DNA of 64,000 nt from an uncultured Eubacteriales bacterium (GCA_900546915.1 UREY01000002.1:62001-126000); one strand, 5' to 3'. Shown: positions 25,407 through 34,432, numbered from the stretch's first letter. Notes: a model not told the origin generated them from the letters alone. Translations and numbers: made by a program.

Positions 25407-26930
25407 ATGCTGAAAAATGTACTGGAATATTTGGAACAAACTGTGGAGCAAGTCCCCGACCGGCTTGCATTTGCAGATGAGGCCCACACGCTGACGTTCT
25501 CTGAGCTGTATCAGGCCGGCCGTAGCATCGGTACGGCCCTAGCCCGCCGGACCGCCTGCCATAACCGTCCCATAGTCGTACTGGTTGAGCGATCGGCAAT
25601 GACCGTGGCGGCTATGCTGGGCGTGCTGTACAGCGGCAACTTTTATGTCCCGCTGGACAGGCAAATGCCCCGCCAGCGTATGAAGCAGCTGTTGGAGCAG
25701 CTCCAGCCGGAAGCGTTGATTTTTTCTCAGGCGGCAGAGGAGCTGGCGGCAGAATTTTCCCCATTGTGTCCCCTGTTTTTGCTGGAGGAAGCAGTCCATA
25801 CCGCGCCGGATTCTGCGCTACTGGCCCTGCGGCGGCAGCGGGTTTTGGATTTGGATCCTGCTTATATGATTTTTACCTCCGGCTCCACCGGGCTGCCGAA
25901 GGGGATCGTGATTTCCCATCACAGCATCATTGATTTTATGGAATGGTACACGCCCACCATGGGGATTACCGGGCATGACGTGCTGGGCAATCAGGCCCCA
26001 TTTTGTTTTGATTTGTCTGTAAAGGACCTGTACACCACCTTAAAAACCGGGGCCACCACTTGGATCATCCCCAAAACGTGCTTTTCCTTTCCCCTGCTCC
26101 TGATCCGGTTTTTAAATCAGCATCACGTAACCACCCTCTCTTGGGCGACGTCCGCGTTTCACTTGGTGGCGAATTCCGGCGTCCTGGAAAAAGAAGTACC
26201 GGAGCGCTTACGTATGGTCATACTGGGCGGCGAGGTGCTGCAAGCCAAGCAGCTAAACCGCTGGCGTCGGGCGCTGCCTCAGGTGCAATATGTGAATTTA
26301 TACGGCCCCACTGAGGTGACCGTCGATTGCACCTATTATTTCATCGACCGGGAGTTCGACGACACGGAGACGATCCCAATCGGAAAAGCGTGCGGGAATA
26401 TGGACGTTTTTTTGTTGGATACCGACAAAAATCCCGTGCCGCAAGGTACCCCCGGCGAACTGTGCGTCCGGGGCAGCGGTTTGGCCCTCGGATATTACGG
26501 CGATTGGGAGCGAACTGCCGGCGCGTTCCTCCAAAATCCGAAAAATCCGTGGTACCTTGACCGGATCTACCGAACGGGCGATCTGGCAGTTGAGGATGCC
26601 GCCGGCAATTTCTGTTTCATCGGCCGGAAAGACCATCAGATCAAACACGGTGGATACCGGATTGAACTGGGGGAAATCGAAGCCGCTTTAAACGGCCTGC
26701 CGAAATTGGACGCCGCAGTATGCCTGTATGACCGGGAGCGGGATAAAATCATCTGCATCTACCAAGGTGCATGCTCCGGCGAAGAGATTGCCCGGACTCT
26801 GCTGGAAATGCTACCTAAATATATGTTGCCGAACCTTTACCACCAAATCCGGCAGATGCCGTATAACAGGAACGGTAAAATCGACCGGGCACAACTGAAA
26901 AGGGAATACGATGGAACAAATTCAGAATGA
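25407..26930 (+). CDS. dltA: DltA-type amino-acid adenylation enzyme (D-alanine--carrier ligase)
   Basis: Activates an amino acid, by family D-alanine, with ATP and loads it on the phosphopantetheine of a carrier protein. 507 residues with the ATP loop MIFTSGSTGLPKG at ~152-164, the aromatic motif LYGPTEVTVDCTY, the IYRTGD hinge region and the C-terminal catalytic Lys in NRNGKIDRAQL. FDLSVKDLY is as in DltA. D-Ala is expected but the binding pocket was not verified. It starts a five-gene operon and its 3' end overlaps the GNAT gene by 20 bases. Confidence 0.88.
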   Translation: MLKNVLEYLEQTVEQVPDRLAFADEAHTLTFSELYQAGRSIGTALARRTACHNRPIVVLVERSAMTVAAMLGVLYSGNFYVPLDRQMPRQRMKQLLEQLQPEALIFSQAAEELAAEFSPLCPLFLLEEAVHTAPDSALLALRRQRVLDLDPAYMIFTSGSTGLPKGIVISHHSIIDFMEWYTPTMGITGHDVLGNQAPFCFDLSVKDLYTTLKTGATTWIIPKTCFSFPLLLIRFLNQHHVTTLSWATSAFHLVANSGVLEKEVPERLRMVILGGEVLQAKQLNRWRRALPQVQYVNLYGPTEVTVDCTYYFIDREFDDTETIPIGKACGNMDVFLLDTDKNPVPQGTPGELCVRGSGLALGYYGDWERTAGAFLQNPKNPWYLDRIYRTGDLAVEDAAGNFCFIGRKDHQIKHGGYRIELGEIEAALNGLPKLDAAVCLYDRERDKIICIYQGACSGEEIARTLLEMLPKYMLPNLYHQIRQMPYNRNGKIDRAQLKREYDGTNSE

Positions 26931-27690
26931 AGAAGCCCTGTCCGCCCTCCTCTGGAACCAGCTGAAGCCGGGGGTTGCAACCAACGCCCCCTGGAGGCCG
27001 GATGCCTATCTCCACGAAATTCAGGCAGGCCGCTTGTACGCCCATGTCTGGTCCGGGGGCTTGCTGCTCCTGCAGCAACGAAATGGATTTCAGCGGTTGC
27101 GCTTTTTTCTGCAACCCGGCGGCAGCCTGCCGGACTGGCGTCCAGAGCTGCCCACTGTCTTGGAGATTGCGTCCCGGCCCCAGGACGCCGCTTTGGCAGC
27201 CGCCCAACAGGCTTGGCAGCGCTATGGCTTTCCGCTTTTGTTTTCCCGCCTGCGGATGACCCGGCCGCCCGGTGGGACCGCTGTGTCCGGAAGTCCCGCT
27301 TTTCCCGTGCGGACCGCCGGGCCGGAGGATCTGCCTCAGGTACAGGCGCTTCTTCTGGCGTGCTTTGATGTGCGAACCGGTTGTCTGCCCACGGCTTGGG
27401 AGTTGAAAGAAGACCTGCCGGCAGGCCGCGTGCTCCTGGGGGGCAGCGGCCAAGCCGTCCTGCATCAGGCGCCTGCGGCCGGGGGGACCGAGCTGCGGCA
27501 TCTGGCCGTTTCACCCCTGCTCCGGCGGCAAGGCGCCGCCCAAAGTCTAATCACCGCTTACCTCCGTCAGGAAGGCCATCGAATCAGCCGGGTGTGGGTC
27601 CGGCAGGACAATGAGGCTGCCCTCGCGCTTTACCATAAAAACGGATATCGTCCGGACAGCTGGACCTCCAGGGTCTACTGCCTGGACTGA
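26911..27690 (+). CDS. GNAT-family N-acetyltransferase within the Dlt-like operon
   Basis: 259 residues. The C-terminal ~125 residues form a GNAT domain: VRTAGPEDLPQVQALL at ~131, then LRHLAVSPLLRRQGAAQSLI with the acetyl-CoA pyrophosphate loop (R/QxxGxA), then VWVRQDNEAALALYHKNGYR at the end. The N-terminal part may be a degenerate second acetyltransferase fold. This gene is not part of classical dltABCD. It overlaps dltA by 20 bases and lies 19 bases before the carrier gene, so it belongs to the transcript. The substrate is unknown. Confidence 0.85.
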   Translation: MEQIQNEEALSALLWNQLKPGVATNAPWRPDAYLHEIQAGRLYAHVWSGGLLLLQQRNGFQRLRFFLQPGGSLPDWRPELPTVLEIASRPQDAALAAAQQAWQRYGFPLLFSRLRMTRPPGGTAVSGSPAFPVRTAGPEDLPQVQALLLACFDVRTGCLPTAWELKEDLPAGRVLLGGSGQAVLHQAPAAGGTELRHLAVSPLLRRQGAAQSLITAYLRQEGHRISRVWVRQDNEAALALYHKNGYRPDSWTSRVYCLD

Positions 27691-27709
27691 AACAGAAAGG
27701 ACGTTCTCT

Positions 27710-27940
27710 ATGCATGATGAAACAAAACTGCTGCAGATTTTAACGGAAACCTGTCCCGGCGTGGATTTTACCAAGGAGACGGCTCTGGTGGACGACGGTT
27801 TTCTGGAGTCGCTGGACCTGGTAACCATTGTGTCGGAAATCATGGCCACGTTTGACATTGAATTGAACGTAGACGATCTGCTTCCGGAAAATTTCAATTC
27901 GGTGCCGGCCATGCTCCGTTTGATCCAGAGCCGAAAATAA
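27710..27940 (+). CDS. dltC: DltC-like acyl/D-alanyl carrier protein
   Basis: 76-residue carrier with the phosphopantetheine serine in DDGFLESLDLVTIV (Ser near residue 29; ESL in place of the usual DSL). Acidic helical ends are typical of carrier proteins. The start at MHDETK follows AGAAAGGACG. It would receive the amino acid from the adenylation enzyme and hand it to the MBOAT. The usual order dltA-B-C is changed to A-(GNAT)-C-B. Confidence 0.85.
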   Translation: MHDETKLLQILTETCPGVDFTKETALVDDGFLESLDLVTIVSEIMATFDIELNVDDLLPENFNSVPAMLRLIQSRK

Positions 27941-27944
27941 TCCC

Positions 27945-29507
27945 ATGTCTTTTACGTCTGCAGAATTTATCGGCTTTCTCCTGCTGACCCTGGCAGCATA
28001 CTACCTCCTGCCCCGGCGCTTTCAGTGGATCGTCCTGCTGGTCGCCAGTTATGGCTTTTATCTTTGCGGCGGCGTGGGCGCACTGGGATATTTGCTGTTT
28101 ACCACGTTAACCACCTATGGAGCCGGTCTCTGGTTGGGGAAGCTCAACCTCCGGCGGCAGGCCTTGCCGCCGGAGGCGCGTCCTGCTGCCAACGCCCTGA
28201 AACGGCGTAAGCAGCTGATTGTCGCGCTGGTCACCGTGATCAACTTCGGACTGCTTTATGTGGTCAAATACTGGGACTTTACAGCAGACGCCGTGGCCAG
28301 CTTTTCCGGGAGCCGGCTCCAGCTTCCCAGATTGGACTTGCTGATGCCGCTGGGTCTGTCCTTTTATATGTTTCAGAGCATCGGCTATGTGATCGATTGC
28401 TATCGGGGAAAATACCCTCCCCAGCGAAATGTGGCAAAGTTTGCGCTGTTCACCTCCTTTTTCCCTCAGATGATCCAGGGACCCATCAGCCGCTACGGTC
28501 AGCTGGGCAACCAATTGACCGCCCAGCACCCCTTTGACGCGGACAATCTGAAATACGGGATTCAACTGGCCATGTGGGGATATTTGAAAAAGCTGGTCAT
28601 TGCAGACCGGGCGGCCGTGGCAGTCAATACCGTTTTCGACAACCCGTCCGGTTACGGCGGCGCCATGACCGCCTTGGCCGTGGGCTTCTATTGCATTCAG
28701 CTCTACTGCGACTTTTCCGGCGGCATCGACATCACCCGGGGCGTCGCGCAGATGCTGGGCATTCACCTGGAGGAAAATTTCCGCCGTCCCATTTTTGCCG
28801 CCAGCCTGAGCGAGTATTGGCGGCGCTGGCACATGACTCTGGGCAGTTGGATGAAGGATTATCTGTTTTATCCCCTCTCCCTGTCCAAGCCCTTTGGACG
28901 GCTGGGAAAATTCACCCGGAAAAAAATCGGCGGCAAGCTGGGAAAGATCCTCCCCACTTCCCTGGCAACCTTTATCGTTTACTTTGTCATCGGAATCTGG
29001 CACGGCGCCAATTTTCGTTACATCGCCTTTGGCCTTTGGAACGGTGTCCTCATTACCGGGTCCTTGCTGCTGGCCAATTCATGGATCGCGCTGCGCAATG
29101 CGCTGCACATCTCCGACTCCAGCCGTGGCTTGCAGGTGTTCCGGGTCCTGCGGACCATGGCGCTGGTATTCATCGGACGCTATCTAACCCGAGCGCCCCG
29201 GCTTTTGACGGCACTGTCCATGCTGTGGACCACCTTAACCAAGCCCTGCCTGTACCAGGTCGCCGACGGCACCATTTTGCGCCTTGGGCTCCAGGTGAGT
29301 GATCTGGTGATCATTTTAGCCGGGACTGTGTCGGTACTGGCAGTCGAATGCTACCAGGAACGGGGCGGGCAAGTCCGGAAAGCCCTGGAGCGGCGTGGTT
29401 TTGGGATCCAGTGGCTCTGTATTCTCCTTCCGCTGGTCATCCTGCTTCTCTTTGGAATTTTGCGGGGTGGGTACATCGCCTCGGAATTCATTTACAAGCA
29501 ATTTTGA
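27945..29507 (+). CDS. dltB: DltB/AlgI-type membrane-bound O-acyltransferase
   Basis: 520-residue MBOAT protein with about 11-12 transmembrane segments. Conserved features: MPLGLSFYMFQSIGYVID, FFPQMIQGPI, YCDFSGGIDI, SLSEYWRRWHMTLGSWMKDY, and the catalytic His in IGIWHGANFRY (His353). It is longer than classical DltB (~400) and closer in size to AlgI-type enzymes. It would move the carrier-bound acyl group across the membrane to the DltD-like partner. It follows the carrier gene by four bases and precedes the fusion gene by 14. Confidence 0.88.
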   Translation: MSFTSAEFIGFLLLTLAAYYLLPRRFQWIVLLVASYGFYLCGGVGALGYLLFTTLTTYGAGLWLGKLNLRRQALPPEARPAANALKRRKQLIVALVTVINFGLLYVVKYWDFTADAVASFSGSRLQLPRLDLLMPLGLSFYMFQSIGYVIDCYRGKYPPQRNVAKFALFTSFFPQMIQGPISRYGQLGNQLTAQHPFDADNLKYGIQLAMWGYLKKLVIADRAAVAVNTVFDNPSGYGGAMTALAVGFYCIQLYCDFSGGIDITRGVAQMLGIHLEENFRRPIFAASLSEYWRRWHMTLGSWMKDYLFYPLSLSKPFGRLGKFTRKKIGGKLGKILPTSLATFIVYFVIGIWHGANFRYIAFGLWNGVLITGSLLLANSWIALRNALHISDSSRGLQVFRVLRTMALVFIGRYLTRAPRLLTALSMLWTTLTKPCLYQVADGTILRLGLQVSDLVIILAGTVSVLAVECYQERGGQVRKALERRGFGIQWLCILLPLVILLLFGILRGGYIASEFIYKQF

Positions 29508-29521
29508 ACGGAGGGAATTCC

Positions 29522-31354
29522 ATGTCATCCAAACGCCCCGTGTCATCTAAAAAATGGCTGGCAGCCTTTTTCGGTACCGTCCTTTTGCTGGCCGTTCTGG
29601 TCATGGGCTTCAACTTTTGGACGGATCCCTTCGGCGCATTTGGCGACCATTTTTTTCAGTGGTGGAGCTATGACGAGACGATGAATCCCAGGGTGGCGAA
29701 GATTTCGTATCTGGATCAACATCACGACCAGTATGACTCTTATATCATCGGCGCTTCCTCCTCCAGCTCCTTTCCCACCGAGCAGCTCAACACATATTTC
29801 GACGCCAACTTCTACAATCTGGTGATGTACGGCGCGGACATGCTGGACGTGGAGCAGACCTGTCAATATCTGGTGGACCATTACACCGTCAAAAACCTGG
29901 TTGTCAGCGTGTACATCCACAATGCTCAGGTCTATCACGTGGAGCAGGACCCTTTGACGTATAATCTCCATTGGAAAGTCGACGGCAGCTCCCCGCTTCT
30001 CTTCTACGCCAAATACCTGCTCTCCAATCCCCGCAACGGCTGGACCAAGCTGCAGCGGCTGCAAACGGATCCTTACCTGCAGCAGTCCTACCGGGTCTTT
30101 GATCAGCAGACCGGCGCCTATGACAAGAGCCGCCGGGATGTGGAGCCCATCGGCGACCTGGAGAGTTACCTGGCCAAAAGCAGCTACGCCGTCTTTTCCA
30201 ACTACCCAGAGGGCAGCGCCGATCTTCCCTACCTGGAAGACTGTATGCAGAGCATCGCCAGAATTCGGGACCTGTGCCGGGAGCAAGGCGTAAATTTAAC
30301 CGTAGTATGTCCGCCTATGTACTATGCCTACCTGGAATACTACTCCCCGGAAGACCAGGCCGCCTTCCGGGATGCGTTGGCCGAGGTGACCCCATATTGG
30401 GATTTTACTCTAAGCTCTGCCAGCTATGAGCCCCGGTATTTCTACGACGATACCCATTTTCGCAACTGCCTGGGTGAGATGGCTCTGGCCCGAATGTTTG
30501 GGGACAGCAGCGTTTATGTGCCGGAAGACTTCGGCGAGTACGTCAGCCAGGCTCCCGCCGGCGCGCAGGAGGCTTCCCCTGCCGCCGCCGAAGCCTACAG
30601 CGCCCAGGTTCCAATTTTGATGTACCATAACCTGGCCCAGGAGGGCTCCGGGAACGACACCATCTCCGTCCAGCGCTTCGAAGAACACCTGGCCGCCCTG
30701 CAGGACGCCGGGTACACAACCATAACCTTCCAGGATCTGCTGGCCTACGTGGAACAGGGCACAGAGCTGCCGGAAAAGCCGGTTTTGCTCACCTTCGACG
30801 ACGGCTATGAAAGCAATTACACCCTGGCATATCCCCTGCTGCAGCAATACCAAATGAAGGCAACCATTTTTGTCATCGGCGTCTCTATGGGAAAAGACAC
30901 CTATAAGGACACCGGGCAGGCCATGATCCCCCATTTCACACAGGAGCAAGCCGCGGAAATGGAGGCATCCGGGCTCGTCGCCATAGAAAGCCACGGCTAC
31001 GACATGCACGAGGTCCAGGGCAGAGATCCGGAGCCCATCCGTGTGGGCATCCTACCTCGGGAGGACGAATCCGAATGGGACTACGCAGCTTTTTTGCAGG
31101 AGGATTGCCAAGCCATGACGGATTTACTGGGCAAAACGCCCGGCGTCTTGGCCTACCCCTACGGCTATGCATCTGAGCTGAGCGAGGTCGTCTTACATGA
31201 AATGGGCATATACGCAACGGTGACCATTGAGGAGAAAATCAACACGATTGTCAAAGGCTTGCCCCAGAGCCTGCGCCAAATGGGCAGGTTCTATATGACG
31301 GAGGCCATATCCGCTCCGGAATTGCTGTCTATGCTGTCCGGCGGAGCGGAATAG
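29522..31354 (+). CDS. Fusion of a DltD-like SGNH domain with an IcaB/PgaB-like polysaccharide deacetylase
   Basis: 610 residues. One N-terminal transmembrane helix (~11-31). Residues ~68-330 are a DltD/AlgX-like SGNH domain with the Ser motif IIGASSSSS (~76-83) and the Asp-His pair in YDDTHFRN (Asp310, His312 region). An Ala/Pro linker (~343-361) leads to a NodB deacetylase domain: PILMYHN, TFDDG (~424-428), ESHGYDMH (His491/His496, as in the SHxYDxH type) and AYPYG. Both active sites appear intact and face outside. One protein could therefore transfer an acyl or D-alanyl group and remove N-acetyl groups. The fusion is the last gene of the operon. Confidence 0.87.
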   Translation: MSSKRPVSSKKWLAAFFGTVLLLAVLVMGFNFWTDPFGAFGDHFFQWWSYDETMNPRVAKISYLDQHHDQYDSYIIGASSSSSFPTEQLNTYFDANFYNLVMYGADMLDVEQTCQYLVDHYTVKNLVVSVYIHNAQVYHVEQDPLTYNLHWKVDGSSPLLFYAKYLLSNPRNGWTKLQRLQTDPYLQQSYRVFDQQTGAYDKSRRDVEPIGDLESYLAKSSYAVFSNYPEGSADLPYLEDCMQSIARIRDLCREQGVNLTVVCPPMYYAYLEYYSPEDQAAFRDALAEVTPYWDFTLSSASYEPRYFYDDTHFRNCLGEMALARMFGDSSVYVPEDFGEYVSQAPAGAQEASPAAAEAYSAQVPILMYHNLAQEGSGNDTISVQRFEEHLAALQDAGYTTITFQDLLAYVEQGTELPEKPVLLTFDDGYESNYTLAYPLLQQYQMKATIFVIGVSMGKDTYKDTGQAMIPHFTQEQAAEMEASGLVAIESHGYDMHEVQGRDPEPIRVGILPREDESEWDYAAFLQEDCQAMTDLLGKTPGVLAYPYGYASELSEVVLHEMGIYATVTIEEKINTIVKGLPQSLRQMGRFYMTEAISAPELLSMLSGGAE

Positions 31355-31382
31355 CTGTTGCGCAACTGCCGGAAACTGCCTC

Positions 31383-31411
31383 TTGACCTTCCGCGTTTTT
31401 TCCTGTATGAT
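31383..31411 (+). promoter_or_regulatory. queT promoter
   Basis: TTGACC and TATGAT with a 17-base spacer, about 20 bases before the preQ1 aptamer. Confidence 0.65.
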
Positions 31412-31430
31412 GGAAGCCGAATTACATAAA

Positions 31431-31470
31431 GGACAGTTCGTGACCATCCTGTCGATAAACAAAACTATGG
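31431..31470 (+). ncRNA. preQ1-I riboswitch (type II-like)
   Basis: H-type pseudoknot: GACAG pairs with CTGTC around the loop TTCGTGACCATC; the loop CCAT pairs with ATGG at the end of the A-rich tail ATAAACAAAACTATGG. Stem, loop and tail follow the Thermoanaerobacter tengcongensis preQ1-I layout closely. Downstream hairpins (31497-31516; 31527-31547 followed by TCATTTTT) could form the expression platform before GGGAGG. The gene it precedes is a queuosine-precursor transporter, as expected. Confidence 0.75.
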
Positions 31471-31567
31471 AATGTCTCCGGTATGCCGGAAACCAGATGG
31501 GCGCCATGGCGCCCATTTTCCTTTGGGATGGGTCTGTTCTGCCCATCTCATTTTTGGGAGGAAGTTT

Positions 31568-32101
31568 ATGATGTCCAAACACACAAAAAATCTGGTTTAC
31601 GGCGGCGTTCTGGCGGCGCTGTACGTCGCGCTCACCTATGCACAAAACCTGCTCTGGCCCGGCTCCACCACCATGGCCATTCAGATGCGGCTGTCGGAGG
31701 CCCTGTGCATTTTTGCCTTCTTTACCCCGGCCGCCATTCCGGGCCTCACACTGGGATGTCTGTTATACAACGTCAGCTGGGCCCAGGCGCTGCCTCTGGA
31801 CTGGCTGGTAGGAAGCCTGGCCACACTGCTGGCCACCGCCTGTATGTGGGCGCTCCGGAAGGTACGGATCAAAAAATGCCCCTTCCTGGGCCTTTTGATG
31901 CCCGCTGTCTGGAACGCGCCCCTGGTGGGCTGGGAATTGGCTGCCTACCTGGGAGAGGGCGGCTTCACCTGGCCGGTGTTCGGGCTAAATGCATTGTATG
32001 TCTTCTTGGGAGAAGCGATCGTCCTTCTGGTCCTGGGTACAATTTTGTATTATGCCCTCACGGCGCGAAAGCTGGATCAGCGCCTCTTTTCCCCATCATA
32101 A
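31568..32101 (+). CDS. queT: QueT-family ECF transporter S component (queuosine precursor)
   Basis: 177-residue integral membrane protein with about five or six hydrophobic segments. The N-terminus LVYGGVLAALYVALTY followed by GSTTMAIQMRLSEAL is characteristic of QueT, and PGLTLGCLLYN and NALYVFLGEAIVLL occur later. It would bind queuine or preQ1 and work with the shared ECF module encoded elsewhere. Two adjacent ATGs follow GGGAGGAAG. Control by the preQ1 riboswitch directly upstream supports the substrate. Confidence 0.88.
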   Translation: MMSKHTKNLVYGGVLAALYVALTYAQNLLWPGSTTMAIQMRLSEALCIFAFFTPAAIPGLTLGCLLYNVSWAQALPLDWLVGSLATLLATACMWALRKVRIKKCPFLGLLMPAVWNAPLVGWELAAYLGEGGFTWPVFGLNALYVFLGEAIVLLVLGTILYYALTARKLDQRLFSPS

Positions 32102-32111
32102 TAGCAAAAAC

Positions 32112-32141
32112 GCGGCAGCCGGTTCACAGAACCGCTGCCGC
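32112..32141. terminator. GC-rich hairpin after queT
   Basis: GCGGCAGC-GGTTC, ACA, GAACCGCTGCCGC. The plus-strand flank is AAATTTT; the minus-strand flank is GTTTTTGC, so it could stop transcription from both sides. The 154 bases up to the HAD stop contain no recognised gene. Confidence 0.55.
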
Positions 32142-32295
32142 AAATTTTATGAGCAAGACACCCAGGTCCAGTATCAGTCGATACCGCTTCCGGCGGAGCT
32201 GGGCGGAGACAGAAGACGCGCCCAGCTAATACCGGCAGACCTGCTGCACCTGGCCCGGTGTCAGTGGACAATACAGGTGGGAAGCTCATTGACCC

Positions 32296-33003
32296 TCACG
32301 GAAGGGCCTCCAAAAAGCGCAGCAGCTCTGCAAAGCTGCCCCTGGGACAATGGGGCGGCGTTCCCCGGCTGATGAGGCAGTCCGTCACTAGGAACGTGTC
32401 CAGTCCGGCGGCAGACGCCGCTTCCACGTCTTCCTGCACATCATTGCCGATCATGAGGCAGCGTTCTGCATCCAGATGCAGACGGTTTAAAATCTCCCGG
32501 TAATATCCGGGATTGGGCTTACAGGTGCTGGAATTTTCATAGTCCGTCACCAGGTCAAAATCCTCCGGCGACAGCCCCACCCAGTTTAATCGGGTCCGTA
32601 CCCCTGCCGGGGGAAACAGGGGATTGGTCGCCAGAACTACGGTACCGGCCTTGGCCCGGGCCAGGGCAACTGCCCGAGGCGCCTGGGGATTGGGCTCCGT
32701 GTAAATCTGGGCCCGGCGGAACTCCCCGGCGTAAAACGCGTCAAAAACCGGAATATGATCATAGACCTGCTTCCCAAACGCCTGAGCGAAGCGCTCCCAA
32801 AACACATCCCGGTTGGAGCGGACGCCTTGATTTTTTACCATGGCCCCTACCCCTTGCCACAGCGCGGAAACCAGGGCCTTTTCCTCATACCCATAGGGCG
32901 CCGCCGTCTGAGCCAGAAGGTGGAAATACCCCTGGGTAAACCGGTCGTTATCCATAGGCAGCAGCGTACCGTCTAAATCAAAGAAAATTGCCTGATACTT
33001 CAT
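32296..33003 (-). CDS. HAD-family phosphatase
   Basis: 235-residue HAD-like hydrolase: motif I is FFDLDGTLL with the nucleophilic Asp, motif II is VVLATNPLF, the Lys region is SSTCKPNPGYY, and motif IV is LMIGNDVQEDV. The helical cap after motif I suggests a small-molecule phosphatase such as YjjG- or PpaX-like enzymes. The exact substrate cannot be called. The ATG follows TGGAGG, four codons inside the open frame. It lies 23 bases downstream of the rnhA stop on the same strand. Confidence 0.88.
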   Translation of the reverse strand: MKYQAIFFDLDGTLLPMDNDRFTQGYFHLLAQTAAPYGYEEKALVSALWQGVGAMVKNQGVRSNRDVFWERFAQAFGKQVYDHIPVFDAFYAGEFRRAQIYTEPNPQAPRAVALARAKAGTVVLATNPLFPPAGVRTRLNWVGLSPEDFDLVTDYENSSTCKPNPGYYREILNRLHLDAERCLMIGNDVQEDVEAASAAGLDTFLVTDCLISRGTPPHCPRGSFAELLRFLEALP

Positions 33004-33026
33004 AAACGCCTCCAAAGAAAAACCGG

Positions 33027-33467
33027 TTAAGCTTTATATTTCTGGGACTCTGCCACGGCCATCTGGTCACATCGGTTGTTCTTAGGGTTCGTGCTGTGGC
33101 CCTTGACCCAGTGACAACGGACCCGGTGGCATTGGAGCAGCGGCAGAAGCTCCTCCCATAGGTCCACATTGAGCGCCGGTTTCTTATCGGACTTGATCCA
33201 GCCGCGTTTTTTCCAGCCCCAGACCCATCCCTTTTCCAGCGCGTCAACCACATACTTGGAATCGGAGTACAGCTCGACTGCACAGGGCTCCTTCAGCTGC
33301 CGCAACGCTTGTATCACCGCAGTGAGCTCCATTCGGTTGTTGGTCGTCTCCGGAGCGCCGCCGGAGAGTTCCCGCTCATGCCCCTGATATTCCAAAATCG
33401 CCCCCCAGCCGCCGGGGCCCGGGTTCCCGGAGCAAGCTCCATCGGTATAGACCGTGACCATTTTCAA
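33027..33467 (-). CDS. rnhA: Ribonuclease HI
   Basis: Cleaves RNA in RNA-DNA hybrids. The catalytic acidic set is visible: Asp in YTDGACSGNPGPGG, Glu in NNRMELTAV, Asp in LYSDSKYVVDAL, and the final Asp in NNRCDQMA after WVKGHS. 146 residues, single domain. The likely start is TTG (TTGA overlaps the stop of the upstream membrane-protein gene), eight bases after GAGGGGG; an ATG two codons later is the alternative. Confidence 0.94.
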   Translation of the reverse strand: MKMVTVYTDGACSGNPGPGGWGAILEYQGHERELSGGAPETTNNRMELTAVIQALRQLKEPCAVELYSDSKYVVDALEKGWVWGWKKRGWIKSDKKPALNVDLWEELLPLLQCHRVRCHWVKGHSTNPKNNRCDQMAVAESQKYKA

Positions 33468-34264
33468 GTGGATTCCCCCTCGGAGGCCGGCGGGTCCGTT
33501 TCCTCAAAGCCGCCCCCCAGCTTCCGGCGGCGGTGTATAGGCTTCTCTAAAGAGCATACCCCGGTGAACTGCCACAGAGCCATGGCGGCAAAGAACAGCC
33601 GATCCGTCCATCCTGCGTCTGCCAAGGAAACGCAGCTGAAATACACAGCCGCCATGGAGCAAAAAATAGACGCCCGGCGGCGCCCCCTGCCCAGGGGAAA
33701 TCCTGCCAGCTGGTATGCCGCCAGCATCGCGAAGACACAGGCCAAAAGCTCAAAGCAGTAATCGCCCAGGAGCGGGTCCTTGCTCCAGTCCCGGAAGCGG
33801 CAGATGAGCAATGCCGCCAGGTACAGACATACCAGCATCCCCGCCGGCGCCGATGCCCGGCCGGAAACACGCAGATATCCCTGGAACGCCAAGGCAAAAG
33901 CGGCGCCCACACCCAAAACATAGACCACAATGGAAAACAGATCCGTGTGATTCAGCAAATTCACAATGGAGTAGACAAACAGCCCTGCCGCCGACAGGAC
34001 CGCACACACGGCCGGAATCTTGGCGGCCTTAAAATTTTCCTCCAAGCCGGAGCGCTTTCCCATGCCCAGGCACAGAACGGCCAGTCCTATCAGCACCAGG
34101 CCGGACAAAACCCACAAAGAGACATAGGGCCAGCTGCCTGTAATCTGTACGCCCTGGCTATCGTATCCCACTGCCAGCATTTGCAAACGCAAAAAGAAGC
34201 CCGCCAGGCCTCCCACCAACACGAACACAGGGATGGGAAGCGGGCCAATTTTTTGATCCTTCAT
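33464..34264 (-). CDS. Multi-pass membrane protein of unknown function
   Basis: About 266 residues with some seven hydrophobic helices, from PIPVFVLVGGLAGFFLRL to a basic cytoplasmic tail (HRRRKLGGGFEE). No family recognised. Three in-frame ATGs compete; the one used is best spaced from AAAAGG. Its stop overlaps the rnhA TTG start, so the two are translationally coupled, probably with the HAD phosphatase after them. Positional evidence does not give a function. Confidence 0.65.
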   Translation of the reverse strand: MKDQKIGPLPIPVFVLVGGLAGFFLRLQMLAVGYDSQGVQITGSWPYVSLWVLSGLVLIGLAVLCLGMGKRSGLEENFKAAKIPAVCAVLSAAGLFVYSIVNLLNHTDLFSIVVYVLGVGAAFALAFQGYLRVSGRASAPAGMLVCLYLAALLICRFRDWSKDPLLGDYCFELLACVFAMLAAYQLAGFPLGRGRRRASIFCSMAAVYFSCVSLADAGWTDRLFFAAMALWQFTGVCSLEKPIHRRRKLGGGFEETDPPASEGEST

Positions 34265-34432
34265 GTTATCATCCATCCTTTTCTCGCCATTCAGCAAGCA
34301 CAATCTTTCTCACATACAAGAAACAGAGCTATTATAGCACACCATCGGCAGAAAGGGAACGGATGCCGGAAATTTTTTCTCCGCCTCTTGTATTTCTGTC
34401 TCCGGTGGTATATCCTGTGAAAAAAGGAGTTG

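Noticed and set aside
32142..32295. Two imperfect direct repeats (ACTGACACCGGGCC-like and ACTGATACTGGACC-like) between queT and the HAD gene
   Set aside because: Only two divergent copies, no conserved frame or recognisable structure; not enough to call a repeat family or RNA.
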